Assembly (NCBI RefSeq): GCF_000744705.1
Contig: NZ_JQML01000001.1
Coordinates: 4,164,017-4,228,016 of the forward strand
Reading direction: 5' to 3'
From: Streptacidiphilus albus JL83
GTDB taxonomy: Bacteria > Actinomycetota > Actinomycetes > Streptomycetales > Streptomycetaceae
DNA length: 64,000 nucleotides
Part shown: in pieces, positions 56,461-64,000 of the stretch
Position numbering within the stretch: position 1 is the stretch's first letter
Layout: each line of letters begins with the position of its first letter
Made by a program: the position numbers and the translations under genes
The notes under the pieces: generated by a model
What the model was told of the DNA's origin: nothing
What the model saw: only the letters and a program-made list of their open reading frames with translations
Databases searched by the model: none

Positions 56461-57174
56461 TCAGTCGCCGATCGGACTGATGAAGGTGCCGGGGTGGGTC
56501 GCGCCGTCCTGGAGCAGCACGTTGCCCCAGCGCCAGGGCAGGTCGTAGGAGGTGGTCTCGTTCGGCGGGGTGATCACCAGCGTGGTCGCCGCGAAGTCGT
56601 TGCTCGCCACATTGCCCTCCGCCGTCCACGGCAGGAAGTGCACGGTGAACTGGGTGGAGTCGCCCGGGTGCAGGGTGATCGTCACCGGCTGCTGCGAGCT
56701 GCGCACCAGCGGCCACTGGATCCCGCTGTTGACCAGGTCGACGCCGGGGAAGCCGTGCATCGAGCAGGTGTGGCCGCTGGTGTTCTTGAGGATCACCACG
56801 GCGCTCTGCTGCTGGCTGGAGTCGCTGTTGGGGACGGCGTCGCCACCCGTGGCCCAGCTGTAGCCGAGGTCGGTGGTGTGGCAGCGGCTGCTGTCGGCCC
56901 CGGTGGTGGTGGCGTTGGTCGAGCCGGAGGCGCCGGAGGTCGGCGTGGCCCCGCCGTTCGAACCGCTGCTGCTCCCGCTCCCGCCGCTCCCGGCGGGGCC
57001 GCCTGCGGAGGCACCCGCCGACGCACCCGCCGAGGCACCCGCCGACGGGACGGACGCGCCGCTCGCCGAGGCGCCGGGTGCGGCCGTGGCACCCGTGCTG
57101 CCGCTGCAGGCGCTGAGCGCGAAACCACCGAGCAGAGCCGCCACCGCAATTGTCGCTGTCCGCTGAAGACGCAT
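56461..57174 (-). CDS. DUF4232-family lipoprotein
   Basis: 237 aa from the ATG at 57174 (AGGGAG upstream). The lipobox is ALSAC. A Ser/Ala/Gly-rich linker of about 75 residues with GASAGASA repeats follows, then the DUF4232 beta domain (two Cys: RCHTTDLGYSW and HTCSMHGFPGVDL). Surface-anchored, function unknown. Confidence 0.85.
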   Translation of the reverse strand: MRLQRTATIAVAALLGGFALSACSGSTGATAAPGASASGASVPSAGASAGASAGASAGGPAGSGGSGSSSGSNGGATPTSGASGSTNATTTGADSSRCHTTDLGYSWATGGDAVPNSDSSQQQSAVVILKNTSGHTCSMHGFPGVDLVNSGIQWPLVRSSQQPVTITLHPGDSTQFTVHFLPWTAEGNVASNDFAATTLVITPPNETTSYDLPWRWGNVLLQDGATHPGTFISPIGD

Positions 57175-57310
57175 CAGAACTCCCTGGGCCATTGGCGTCC
57201 CGGCCCGCGCCGTGATCACCGATCGTTGCTCATCGGGAATCACGCGGTGTGCGCAGCATCGGTTTCCCCGGCGGCGGGGCTGTGACCCAGCCGTGAAGAT
57301 GTCCCGGTCC

Positions 57311-57345
57311 GGTGCTGTTGCTGTTGCCGTTGCTGTTGCCGTTGC
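57311..57345. repeat. GTTGCY hexamer repeats
   Basis: About five to six tandem GTTGCT/GTTGCC hexamers just downstream of the small gene that ends at 57345. Simple-sequence tract. Confidence 0.6.
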
Positions 57346-57662
57346 TAGCGGGCCTTCATGCCCTCGTCGCCGAGGAGCACCACCCGCCAGGCGGTGTCGA
57401 GGACGATCCCGGTGTTCCGCAGCGCGCAGCGCAGCGGATGCCGGCTGCGCCCGGAGGCGGAGTGGGCGCCGGCCGGGGCGTGGGCCGAGGCGTCGCCGTG
57501 CGTCCCGTGGTGGCTGGGCCGGGTCCGGGCGCGGGGGTCGTGCCGGGTCTGGGTGCAGCTGTCGGTGCGGGTCTCGTTGTGGGTCTCGGTGCGGGCCTCG
57601 GCGGGGTCGGGGGCGGTGCCGCCGACTGCCACGACCTCGGAGTCGATCGGTGTGGTAGCCAT
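57345..57662 (-). CDS. Small hypothetical protein
   Basis: 105 aa. The N-terminal half is rich in Thr, Glu and Arg with alternating TET/TRT patterns; the C-terminal third (CALRNTGIVLDTAWRVVLLGDEG) is hydrophobic and looks like the conserved part. GGAG lies close before the ATG. It is divergent from helD. No family recognised; reality moderately likely. Confidence 0.5.
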   Translation of the reverse strand: MATTPIDSEVVAVGGTAPDPAEARTETHNETRTDSCTQTRHDPRARTRPSHHGTHGDASAHAPAGAHSASGRSRHPLRCALRNTGIVLDTAWRVVLLGDEGMKAR

Positions 57663-58008
57663 GACTCCACGGTAGGTTTTCGCAGCTGTCCGGGCGTCGC
57701 CCCGAAGGCCGAACCGGCCGCCGGCCTGCGGTCCTCCTCCAGAGGTACGGCTCTCCTGCCCGGATCAGGGTTTTCCCTGAGAGCCGCCGGGCGGCGCCCG
57801 GGCCCAATCGGTTCGCGTGCGCGCGGGACACCGTCTAGGATGTCGCGTCTGCCGCCTCCCCCACCGCGCGGCCCTGCGGTTCGACCGCCGGTGCTTGGGG
57901 AGTGCGCCATCCGGTCGGAACCGGGTGGCTCTCAAACTCCATCGCAGAAATTTGAGACCGCTGCGTGCCGGGCACCCCCCGGTGTTCCGCAGCCGGGAAG
58001 GCTCCCCC
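57663..58008. other. Divergent intergenic region before helD
   Basis: 346 bases without a supported gene; promoters for helD and the small gene should lie here. The frame open upstream of helD shows no ribosome site or conserved sequence. Confidence 0.45.
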
Positions 58009-60120
58009 GTGTCCACGCCCACGCCCCCGTCCACCTCCGTCGGCAGCGGCAATCCGCTCGACCGCGAACGCGCCCACCTCTCCGCCTCCCGCGCCGCGCT
58101 GCGCGCCATGCGCACCGACGTGGAGTCGCTGGACATCTCCGACGTCGCCGCCAACTGGGTCAACGCGGTGATCCTGCAGCGCGAGATCAGCGACCGGATC
58201 AAGGCCCTCGCCGACCTGGCGCACACCCCGCTGTTCTTCGGCCGGCTCGACTACCTCCACGCGCCCGGCATCGACCTGGCCGAGGGAGAGCAGTTCTACA
58301 TCGGTCGGCGGCACGTCCACGACGCCGACGGCGACCCGATGGTCATCGACTGGCGCGCGCCGGTCTCCCAGCCGTTCTACCGGGCCAGCCGCAAGGACCC
58401 GCAGGACGTCGGGCTGCGCCGGCGCTTCGGCTACACCGGCGGCGAGCTGACCGCCTACGAGGACGAGCACCTCACCGACGCCACCGAGGCCGACACCGGC
58501 AGCGCGCTGCTGGCCGCCGAGATCGAGCGCCCCCGCGTCGGGCCGATGCGCGACATCGTCGCCACCATCCAGCCCGAGCAGGACGAGATCGTCCGGGCCG
58601 ACATCCACGGCACCGTCTGCGTCCAGGGCGCGCCCGGCACCGGGAAGACCGCCGTGGGCCTGCACCGTGTGGCCTACCTGCTCTACGCCCACCGGGAGCG
58701 GCTGGCCCGCACCGGCACCCTGGTCATCGGCCCGAACCGGTCCTTCCTCCACTACATCGAGCAGGTGCTGCCGGCCCTGGGCGAGCTGGACGTCGCCCAG
58801 GCCACCGTCGAGGAGCTGGTCGACCATGTCGCGGTGACCGGTGCGGACCCGGCCGACACCGCCGTGGTCAAGGGCGACGCCCGGATGGCGCAGGTGCTGC
58901 GCCGGGCCGTCCGGGCCGGCATCCGGATGCCGACCGAGCCCTGCGTGGTGGTCCGCGGCTCCCGGCGCTGGCGGGTCCCGGCCTACGAGCTGGAGGAGAT
59001 CGTCCGCGAGCTGGCGGAGCGGGACATCCGCTACGGCGCGGCACTGGCCGCGCTGCCGCAGCGGATCGCGCACGCGGTGCTGGTGAAGATGGAGAACGGC
59101 GGCGAGGCCCCGGACGACCGGGTGCAGGACGCGGTGGCCCGCAATGCCGCGGTGAAGGCCGCGGTCAAGGCGGTCTGGCCGGTGGTGGACCCGGCGAAGC
59201 TGGTCTTCCGGCTGCTGAGCGACGCCGAGTTCCTGGCCGAGTGCGCCGAGGGCCTGCTGACGCCCGAGGAGCAGCAGTTGGTGCTGTGGGCGAAGCCGCC
59301 GCGCAGCCTGCGCTCCGCGCCCTGGTCGATGGCGGACGCGGTGCTGGTGGACGAGGCCAGGGACCTGGTGGAACGCACCCACTCGCTGGGCCATGTGGTG
59401 CTCGACGAGGCGCAGGACCTGTCGCCGATGCAGTACCGCGCGGTCGGCCGGCGCTGCACCACCGGCTCGGCGACGGTGCTGGGCGACATCGCCCAGGGCA
59501 CGACCCCGTGGTCCACCGCGACCTGGGCCGAGGCGCTGGCGCACCTGGGCAAGCCGGGCTCCCGGATCGAGCCGCTGACCAAGACCTTCCGGGTGCCGAG
59601 CGAGGTGATCACCTTCGCCTCGCGGCTGCTGCCCGGCATCGCGCCGGACCTGGAGCCGGCCGAGTCGGTGCGTGAGTCGAAGGGCGCCCTGTCGATCCGT
59701 CAGGTGGCCCCGGCCGAGCCTGCCGAGGACCCTGCCGAGGACCCCGGCGCAGCCTCCGCCGCGCTCGACGCGGCCGTGCTGGACGCCTGCCGGGAGTCGC
59801 TGCGGCACGAGGGCTCGATCGGCCTGATCGCCGCCGACGCCCGGGTGCCCCGGCTGGCCGCCCTGCTGGACGCGGCCGGCCTGCCGTACCTGGCGCCGGG
59901 CGAGGAGACCTCGGCCGAGGCCCGGCTCACCCTCGTCCCGGCTTCGCTGGCCAAGGGTCTGGAGTACGACTACGTGGTGCTGGACGAGCCGGCCGGGATC
60001 GTCGACGGCGAGCCGGACGTGCGCACCGGCCTGCGCCGGCTCTACGTCTGCCTGACCCGTCCGGTCTCGGGGCTGACGGTGCTGCACTCCCGTCCGCTGC
60101 CGGACGCGCTGGCCGGGTAG
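58009..60120 (+). CDS. HelD-like superfamily 1 helicase (RNA polymerase recycling factor family)
   Basis: 703 aa from the GTG at 58009 (AAGG eight bases upstream). An N-terminal coiled region of about 60 residues precedes the 1A domain: Walker A GAPGTGKTAVGLHR near residue 206, later VVLDEAQDLSPMQ (Walker B), GDIAQGTTPWS, and the C-terminal VLDEPAGIVDGEPDVR and RRLYVCLTRP. These fit HelD, which removes and recycles stalled RNA polymerase in Gram-positive bacteria. A UvrD/Rep-like role is the alternative. Confidence 0.88.
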   Translation: MSTPTPPSTSVGSGNPLDRERAHLSASRAALRAMRTDVESLDISDVAANWVNAVILQREISDRIKALADLAHTPLFFGRLDYLHAPGIDLAEGEQFYIGRRHVHDADGDPMVIDWRAPVSQPFYRASRKDPQDVGLRRRFGYTGGELTAYEDEHLTDATEADTGSALLAAEIERPRVGPMRDIVATIQPEQDEIVRADIHGTVCVQGAPGTGKTAVGLHRVAYLLYAHRERLARTGTLVIGPNRSFLHYIEQVLPALGELDVAQATVEELVDHVAVTGADPADTAVVKGDARMAQVLRRAVRAGIRMPTEPCVVVRGSRRWRVPAYELEEIVRELAERDIRYGAALAALPQRIAHAVLVKMENGGEAPDDRVQDAVARNAAVKAAVKAVWPVVDPAKLVFRLLSDAEFLAECAEGLLTPEEQQLVLWAKPPRSLRSAPWSMADAVLVDEARDLVERTHSLGHVVLDEAQDLSPMQYRAVGRRCTTGSATVLGDIAQGTTPWSTATWAEALAHLGKPGSRIEPLTKTFRVPSEVITFASRLLPGIAPDLEPAESVRESKGALSIRQVAPAEPAEDPAEDPGAASAALDAAVLDACRESLRHEGSIGLIAADARVPRLAALLDAAGLPYLAPGEETSAEARLTLVPASLAKGLEYDYVVLDEPAGIVDGEPDVRTGLRRLYVCLTRPVSGLTVLHSRPLPDALAG

Positions 60121-60128
60121 GGCCTGGC

Positions 60129-60150
60129 GGCGGCCCCGGCCGGGGCCGCC
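60129..60150. terminator. Hairpin between helD and cutC
   Basis: 9-bp perfect arms GGCGGCCCC and complement, loop GGCC, between convergent genes. Confidence 0.6.
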
Positions 60151-60152
60151 CG

Positions 60153-60860
60153 CTACGCGGCGGCGCCGACCTCGGCGTCGACCAGCCGGCGCCACTGCTG
60201 GACCAGGCCGGTGTCGACCGGGGTGTCCCAACCGCCGGTGCGGACCATGCCGCCGACGTGGAAGCCGTCCACGCCCAGCGAACGCAGCCCGGCCACCTGA
60301 TGGGTCTTCAGTCCGCCGCCGACGAGGATCTGCGGCTGGTAGCCGGGCTTGCCGGACAGCGCCACCTCGTTGGCGAGGACGTCCAGGCCGGAGGCCACGC
60401 CGGCCGACGATCCGGCGGTGAGGACGGTGTCGAGGCCGGGCAGCCCGTCGATGGCGGCGCGGACGGCGCAGCGGTCGGCGGCGTTGTCCAGCGCCCGGTG
60501 GAAGGTCCAGCGGCAGCCGGGGATGGCGTCGAGGACGGTGCGGACGGCGTCCAGGTCGACCTCGCCGTCGGGGGTGAGGAAGCCGAGGACGAACTCCTCC
60601 GCCCCCTCGGCGCGCAGTTGCCCGGCAGTGGCGCAGAGGCCGTCGAGGTCGCGCGGGACGAATCCGTCGCCGTCGCGCAGCATGACCCGGAGTGGGATGT
60701 GGACCGCCGCGCGGATGCGGGCGAACTCCTCCACCGAGGGGGTGAGCCCGTCGGCGCTCATGTCGCCGGCCAGCTCCAGGCGGTCCGCGCCACCGGCGGC
60801 CGCCGCCACCGCATCCTGCGCGGAGGTGGCGATCACCTCGAAGATTGCACGGTTGCTCAC
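60153..60860 (-). CDS. cutC: CutC-family protein (copper homeostasis family)
   Basis: 235 aa TIM-barrel protein. EVIATSAQDAVAAAAGGADRLEL at the start and TFHRALDN, LTAGSSAGV, VGGGL in order are CutC hallmarks. The GTG at 60860 has AAAGGG seven bases upstream. The link of CutC to copper is traditional and not proven in actinobacteria. Confidence 0.92.
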   Translation of the reverse strand: MSNRAIFEVIATSAQDAVAAAAGGADRLELAGDMSADGLTPSVEEFARIRAAVHIPLRVMLRDGDGFVPRDLDGLCATAGQLRAEGAEEFVLGFLTPDGEVDLDAVRTVLDAIPGCRWTFHRALDNAADRCAVRAAIDGLPGLDTVLTAGSSAGVASGLDVLANEVALSGKPGYQPQILVGGGLKTHQVAGLRSLGVDGFHVGGMVRTGGWDTPVDTGLVQQWRRLVDAEVGAAA

Positions 60861-61177
60861 GTGACACCCTTTCTCATCGCGCACCCGGCAATGCTGGTCA
60901 GGTGCGTGCAATCTCTCTCGGCCGTCGGTCCCAGCGGCGCTGAAGTTCCACGACACAACGACAACAGGTCTAGTCCACTGGGGTCAGCGTAGATCCTGCA
61001 AGGGCTTCCCCGCATCTCAGGGCCGACAGGAACATGACGACTTCTGCGCCGGGCCGGGGCGCGGCGGACCGGCGCGGCGGCCGGCCGGCGGGCGTGTCCG
61101 CAGGTGGCGGCGGCCCCGGGGGTTCGACCCCGGGGGCCGACCCCGGGGCCGCTGTTCCGCCGTCGTCCGTACGCCGT
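60861..61177. other. Intergenic region between cutC and aldehyde dehydrogenase
   Basis: 317 bases without a gene. It holds the cutC promoter and, near 61105-61150, a dense run of GGGG/CCCC inverted repeats that probably ends the aldehyde dehydrogenase transcript. Confidence 0.5.
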
Positions 61178-62518
61178 TCAGCCGAGCGGCACGTCGAGCA
61201 CGGCCTTGCGGTGGCTGAAGGTCTCCACCGAGAGCAGTCCGTGGTAGCCGCCCATGCCGCTCTCGCCGACCCCGCCGAAGGGCAGCTCGGGCACCCGCAG
61301 GTGCGCCATCGGCGCGCCGAAGCCCAGTCCGCCGGAGGAGGTCTCCTCGGCCAGCCGGCGGCGGGTGGCCGCGTTCCCGGTGAAGCCGTAGAGCGCCAGC
61401 GGCTTGTCCCGGTCGTTGATGAAGTCGATGGCCGCGTCCAGTCCGTCGACCTCGACGATCGGCAGCACCGGGCCGAAGATCTCCTCCCGCATCACCGGGG
61501 CGTCCGGCGCCACCCCTGCCAGCACCGTCGGCGCGATGTAGCGGTCGGCCCGGTCACGGGTCCCGCCGGTGACGGTGCGGCCGGAGTCCAGCAGCCCGGA
61601 CACCCGGTCGAAGTGCCGCTCGTTGACGATCCGGCCGTAGCGGGGCGACTGCTGCGGGTCGGCGCCGAACAGCTCCTCGACCGCCCGCGCCAGGGCCGGC
61701 TCCAGCCGGCGCGCGGTGGCCGGGTCGGTCAGCACGTAGTCCGGGGCGACGCAGGTCTGGCCGGCGTTGGCGAACTTGGCCTGCGCCAGCCGGCGCGCGG
61801 CGGCGTCGAGGTCCGCATCCGCGTCCACGAACACCGGGGACTTGCCGCCCAGCTCCAGGGTGACCGGCGTCAGGTGCTCGGCGGCGGCGCGCATGACGAT
61901 CCGTCCGACGGCGCCGTTGCCGGTGTAGAAGATGTGGTCCCAGTGCTGCTCCAGCAGCGCGGTGGTCTCCGGCACCGCGCCCTCGACCACGGCCACCGCC
62001 TCCGGGTCCAGGTAGCGCGGGATCAGCCGGGCCAGCGCGGCCGAGGTGGCCGGGGCCAGCTCGCTCGGCTTGACCACCACGGTGTTGCCCGCCGCCAGCG
62101 CGCCCGCCAGCGGCACCGTCAGTAGCTGCACCGGGTAGTTCCAGGGCGCGATCACCAGCACCGTGCCCAGCGGGTCGAGCCGGGTGCCGGCGGTGGCGTC
62201 GGCGCCGAACACCCCGGTCACGTCGACCGGCTGCGGGGCCAGCCACTCGGCCAGGTGCGCCAGGGTGTGGTCGATCTCCCGGACCGGGAGGTCGATGTCC
62301 GCGCCGGACGCCTCCGCCTCCGGCTTGCCCAGGTCCTGGTGCAGCGCCTCAACCAGCTCGGCCCGGTTCTCGGTCAGCAGCGCGCGCAGCCGGGTCAGCT
62401 GCTCCGTGCGCCAGTCCAGCGGCCTGGTCCGGCCGCTGCGGAAGGTGGCGCGCAGCCGCGCGACCAGCTCGGCGGGCTGCTCGGCGGCGGCACGGGGGGC
62501 GGCGGGGGCAGTGCTCAT
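61178..62518 (-). CDS. NAD(P)-dependent aldehyde dehydrogenase
   Basis: 446 aa from the ATG at 62518 (GAGG six bases upstream). Catalytic Cys in AGQTCVAPD, Glu in TLELGGKSPV, and the cofactor loop FYTGNGAVGR. The class with a short N-terminus and a final SHRKAVLD motif fits the ALDH3-type group. Substrate unknown. Divergent from the HD-domain gene, with a dyad in the shared control region. Confidence 0.92.
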   Translation of the reverse strand: MSTAPAAPRAAAEQPAELVARLRATFRSGRTRPLDWRTEQLTRLRALLTENRAELVEALHQDLGKPEAEASGADIDLPVREIDHTLAHLAEWLAPQPVDVTGVFGADATAGTRLDPLGTVLVIAPWNYPVQLLTVPLAGALAAGNTVVVKPSELAPATSAALARLIPRYLDPEAVAVVEGAVPETTALLEQHWDHIFYTGNGAVGRIVMRAAAEHLTPVTLELGGKSPVFVDADADLDAAARRLAQAKFANAGQTCVAPDYVLTDPATARRLEPALARAVEELFGADPQQSPRYGRIVNERHFDRVSGLLDSGRTVTGGTRDRADRYIAPTVLAGVAPDAPVMREEIFGPVLPIVEVDGLDAAIDFINDRDKPLALYGFTGNAATRRRLAEETSSGGLGFGAPMAHLRVPELPFGGVGESGMGGYHGLLSVETFSHRKAVLDVPLG

Positions 62519-62605
62519 GGGGTGCCTCATCGGTGCGTGGGGGTGGACGCGTTCGACGCGCGGTGCCGGCCTCTGGTCGGCATGTTTCGACGGTAAACCT
62601 CAATA

Positions 62606-62620
62606 GTTGATAATGTCAAC
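62606..62620. promoter_or_regulatory. GTTGA-TAATG-TCAAC inverted repeat
   Basis: Perfect 5-bp arms with a 5-base spacer in a notably AT-rich patch between divergent genes. On the minus strand it contains TTGACA, a consensus -35 hexamer, and on the plus strand GATAAT, a -10-like hexamer close to the HD-gene start. Probable operator overlapping both promoters. Confidence 0.55.
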
Positions 62621-62625
62621 AATAC

Positions 62626-63345
62626 ATGCCGACCACCTCCCCGAACGGCCGCTCCACGGCGCAGAATGGCCCCATGTCCTCGCTGCCCCACCCCGATACC
62701 GCACTCGCCGCCGCCCTGCTGGAACGCTGGACCGAGCTGGTCCACCGGGTCCGCCCCGGCGCCGGACCCGACCCCGCGCCCTACGGCGACCAACTGCTGC
62801 GCCGCTGGTCCGAGCCCTGGCGCCGGTACCACACGCTGCGCCATCTGGACGCGGTGCTGACCGTGCTCGACGAGCTGGCCGACGCCGGCGCGGCGGGAAA
62901 CGCCGACACCGCCCGGCTCGCCGCCTGGTTCCACGACGCCGTCTACGCGCCGGAGCGCAGCGAGAACGAGGAGCGCAGCGCCCGGCTGGCCGAGCGCGTC
63001 CTGCCGGAGCTGGGGCTGCCGGCCGCCGCCGTGGCCGGGACGGCCCGGCTGGTCCGGCTGACGGCCGCGCACGACCCCGCGCCCGACGACGCCGACGGCG
63101 CGCTGCTCTGCGACGCCGACCTGGCCGTCCTCGGCGGCCCGGCGGCGGCCTACGCCGCCTACGCGGCGGCGGTACGCGCCGAGTACGGCTTCGTCCCGGA
63201 CCCGGAGTTCCGGACCGGCCGGGCGGCGGTGCTGCGGCAGCTGCTCGCCCTCCCCCGGCTCTACCGCACCCCGGCCGCCGCGGCGGCCTACGGCGTCCGG
63301 GCGCGGGCCAATCTGGAGGCCGAGCTGGCCGAACTGGGCGGCTGA
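62626..63345 (+). CDS. HD-domain protein
   Basis: 239 aa from the ATG at 62626; an in-frame ATG at 62674 would give 223 aa and fits the conserved part better. Metal-binding HD signature: His in RYHTLRHLD and His-Asp in WFHDAVY. Expected to be a metal-dependent phosphohydrolase of unknown substrate. Neither start has a clear ribosome site; with a promoter at 62606-62620 the mRNA may be nearly leaderless. Confidence 0.8.
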   Translation: MPTTSPNGRSTAQNGPMSSLPHPDTALAAALLERWTELVHRVRPGAGPDPAPYGDQLLRRWSEPWRRYHTLRHLDAVLTVLDELADAGAAGNADTARLAAWFHDAVYAPERSENEERSARLAERVLPELGLPAAAVAGTARLVRLTAAHDPAPDDADGALLCDADLAVLGGPAAAYAAYAAAVRAEYGFVPDPEFRTGRAAVLRQLLALPRLYRTPAAAAAYGVRARANLEAELAELGG

Positions 63346-63350
63346 GGGCA

Positions 63351-63430
63351 CCGGTCGGTTCAGGGCGCGGTCGGTTGAGGGAGCGGTCGGGCGAGGGCGC
63401 CGGTCGGCCGAGGGTGCCGGTCGGGCGCGG
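63351..63430. repeat. Imperfect 16-17-bp direct repeats
   Basis: About four units of the form CGGTCGG-x-x-GAGGG-x-GC between the HD gene and the DUF4031 gene. Short noncoding tandem repeat. Confidence 0.55.
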
Positions 63431-63431
63431 C

Positions 63432-63692
63432 TCAGCCGGCGTGCTTGCGCCTGCGCAGTCCCGCCGCGGTGATCCGGGCGACCAGCTCCCGGCTGCCGAC
63501 CGGCTGCGCACCGGCGGCCAGCGCGTCGGCGTAGCGGGGCTCGGGGAGGTCGTAGTGGTCGCGCTCGAAGCCCCGCTCCGGCACCCCGAGCAGCCGGGCG
63601 AAGGCGTGCAGCTCCTCGTAGGAGCTGTCGCTGACCAGGTGCGACCAGAGCCGGCCGTGGCCCGGCCAGGTGGGCGGGTCGATCAGGATCAT
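63432..63692 (-). CDS. DUF4031-family protein
   Basis: 86 aa from the ATG at 63692, which overlaps the upstream gene stop by ATGA. The opening ILIDPPTWPGHGRLWSHLVS and FERDHYDLP are the DUF4031 signature. Function unknown. Longer readings of the frame run into the neighbour. Confidence 0.85.
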   Translation of the reverse strand: MILIDPPTWPGHGRLWSHLVSDSSYEELHAFARLLGVPERGFERDHYDLPEPRYADALAAGAQPVGSRELVARITAAGLRRRKHAG

Positions 63693-64000
63693 GCGCCCGA
63701 ACCGCCCGAACCCCCCAGCGCCCCGACCGGGGCGACCACGAGCCCCTCCTTCTCGCAGACCCAGTGCGGGTCCGGACCGAGCTCCGGCTCGACGCTGAGC
63801 GGCTGGAGGTCGCCCCCGGCCGTGCAGGAGGGGCAGAGCGGCCAGCGGCCGTAGCTCTCCAGCAGGGCGTCCTGGACGTCCTGGGCGACCAGCCCGAGGA
63901 CGTACTCCGCGCCCTCCGGCCACTGCTCGACCCACCAGCGGCGCTGCGCCACCGCGTCCTCCAGCAGCGACACCACGGTGGCATCGGCGACGTCCCTGGC
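63689..64000 (-). CDS. Hypothetical protein, probably Zn-ribbon (5' end beyond window)
   Basis: The frame stays open to base 64000, so the start probably lies outside; a GTG at 63976 is the last internal option. The visible part has EDAVAQRRWWVEQWPEGAEYV and CPSC followed by a later WVC, suggesting a zinc site. Four-base overlap with the DUF4031 gene indicates cotranslation. No function recognised. Confidence 0.65.
   Translation of the reverse strand, partial: ARDVADATVVSLLEDAVAQRRWWVEQWPEGAEYVLGLVAQDVQDALLESYGRWPLCPSCTAGGDLQPLSVEPELGPDPHWVCEKEGLVVAPVGALGGSGGSGA

Noticed and set aside
61110-61152. GGTTCGACCCC sequence resembling a tRNA T-arm
   Set aside because: The stem around it does not pair as a T-arm and no anticodon or acceptor arms are found nearby; it is part of a GC-rich inverted repeat.

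Overview
The window is high-GC DNA with GTG starts, GGAGG-type ribosome sites, TTA codons that are rare enough to stand out, a complete-looking set of futalosine menaquinone genes, and SerC/citrate synthase/PdxH, DUF3027, DUF2771, XPB and HelD genes. This points to a streptomycete-type actinobacterium (Streptomyces, Kitasatospora or Streptacidiphilus). The genus cannot be fixed from the sequence alone.

Bases 1-25,100 are an accessory island built around FxSxx-COOH peptide systems. Two complete operons lie on the minus strand. Operon 1 (14291 down to 5065) runs fxsA1, fxsB1, an AAC(3)-family acyltransferase, fxsC1 (TIR-like) and fxsT2. Operon 2 (25072 down to 16429) runs fxsA2, fxsB2, a short TIR protein, a longer TIR-like protein and fxsT3. 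A third fxsT (fxsT1) runs off the left edge. Each peptide is 61-64 aa and ends in an F-x-S motif. The FxsB proteins join a radical SAM/SPASM maturase to a C-terminal HExxH domain. The FxsT proteins are about 1,345 aa and join a ParA-like ATPase, a TIR-like segment, an NB-ARC STAND ATPase and a TPR array. Two paralogous alpha/beta hydrolases on the plus strand each face the 3' end of an fxsT gene.

Bases 25,350-36,000 return to core metabolism: pdxH, citA, serC, small membrane proteins, a GNAT, mqnE, a threonine dehydratase with an Lrp regulator, a UbiX homologue (probably MqnM), and the prenyltransferase MqnP. Bases 36,071-42,100 hold the UbiD decarboxylase (MqnL) and a nucleobase-use locus (NCS1 permease, PucR regulator, nucleoside deaminase, 2-oxoglutarate oxygenase). 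Bases 42,170-49,900 hold a frameshifted DUF3027 gene, an MFS transporter, DUF2771, mqnB, mqnD, a cold-shock protein, a HAD phosphatase and a methyltransferase.

Bases 49,870-64,000 hold a membrane protein, an XPB-type helicase with its companion protein, an esterase lipoprotein, a DUF4232 lipoprotein, HelD, CutC, an aldehyde dehydrogenase divergent from an HD-domain protein, DUF4031, and a protein cut by the right edge. No rRNA, tRNA, CRISPR array, transposase or integrase was recognised.
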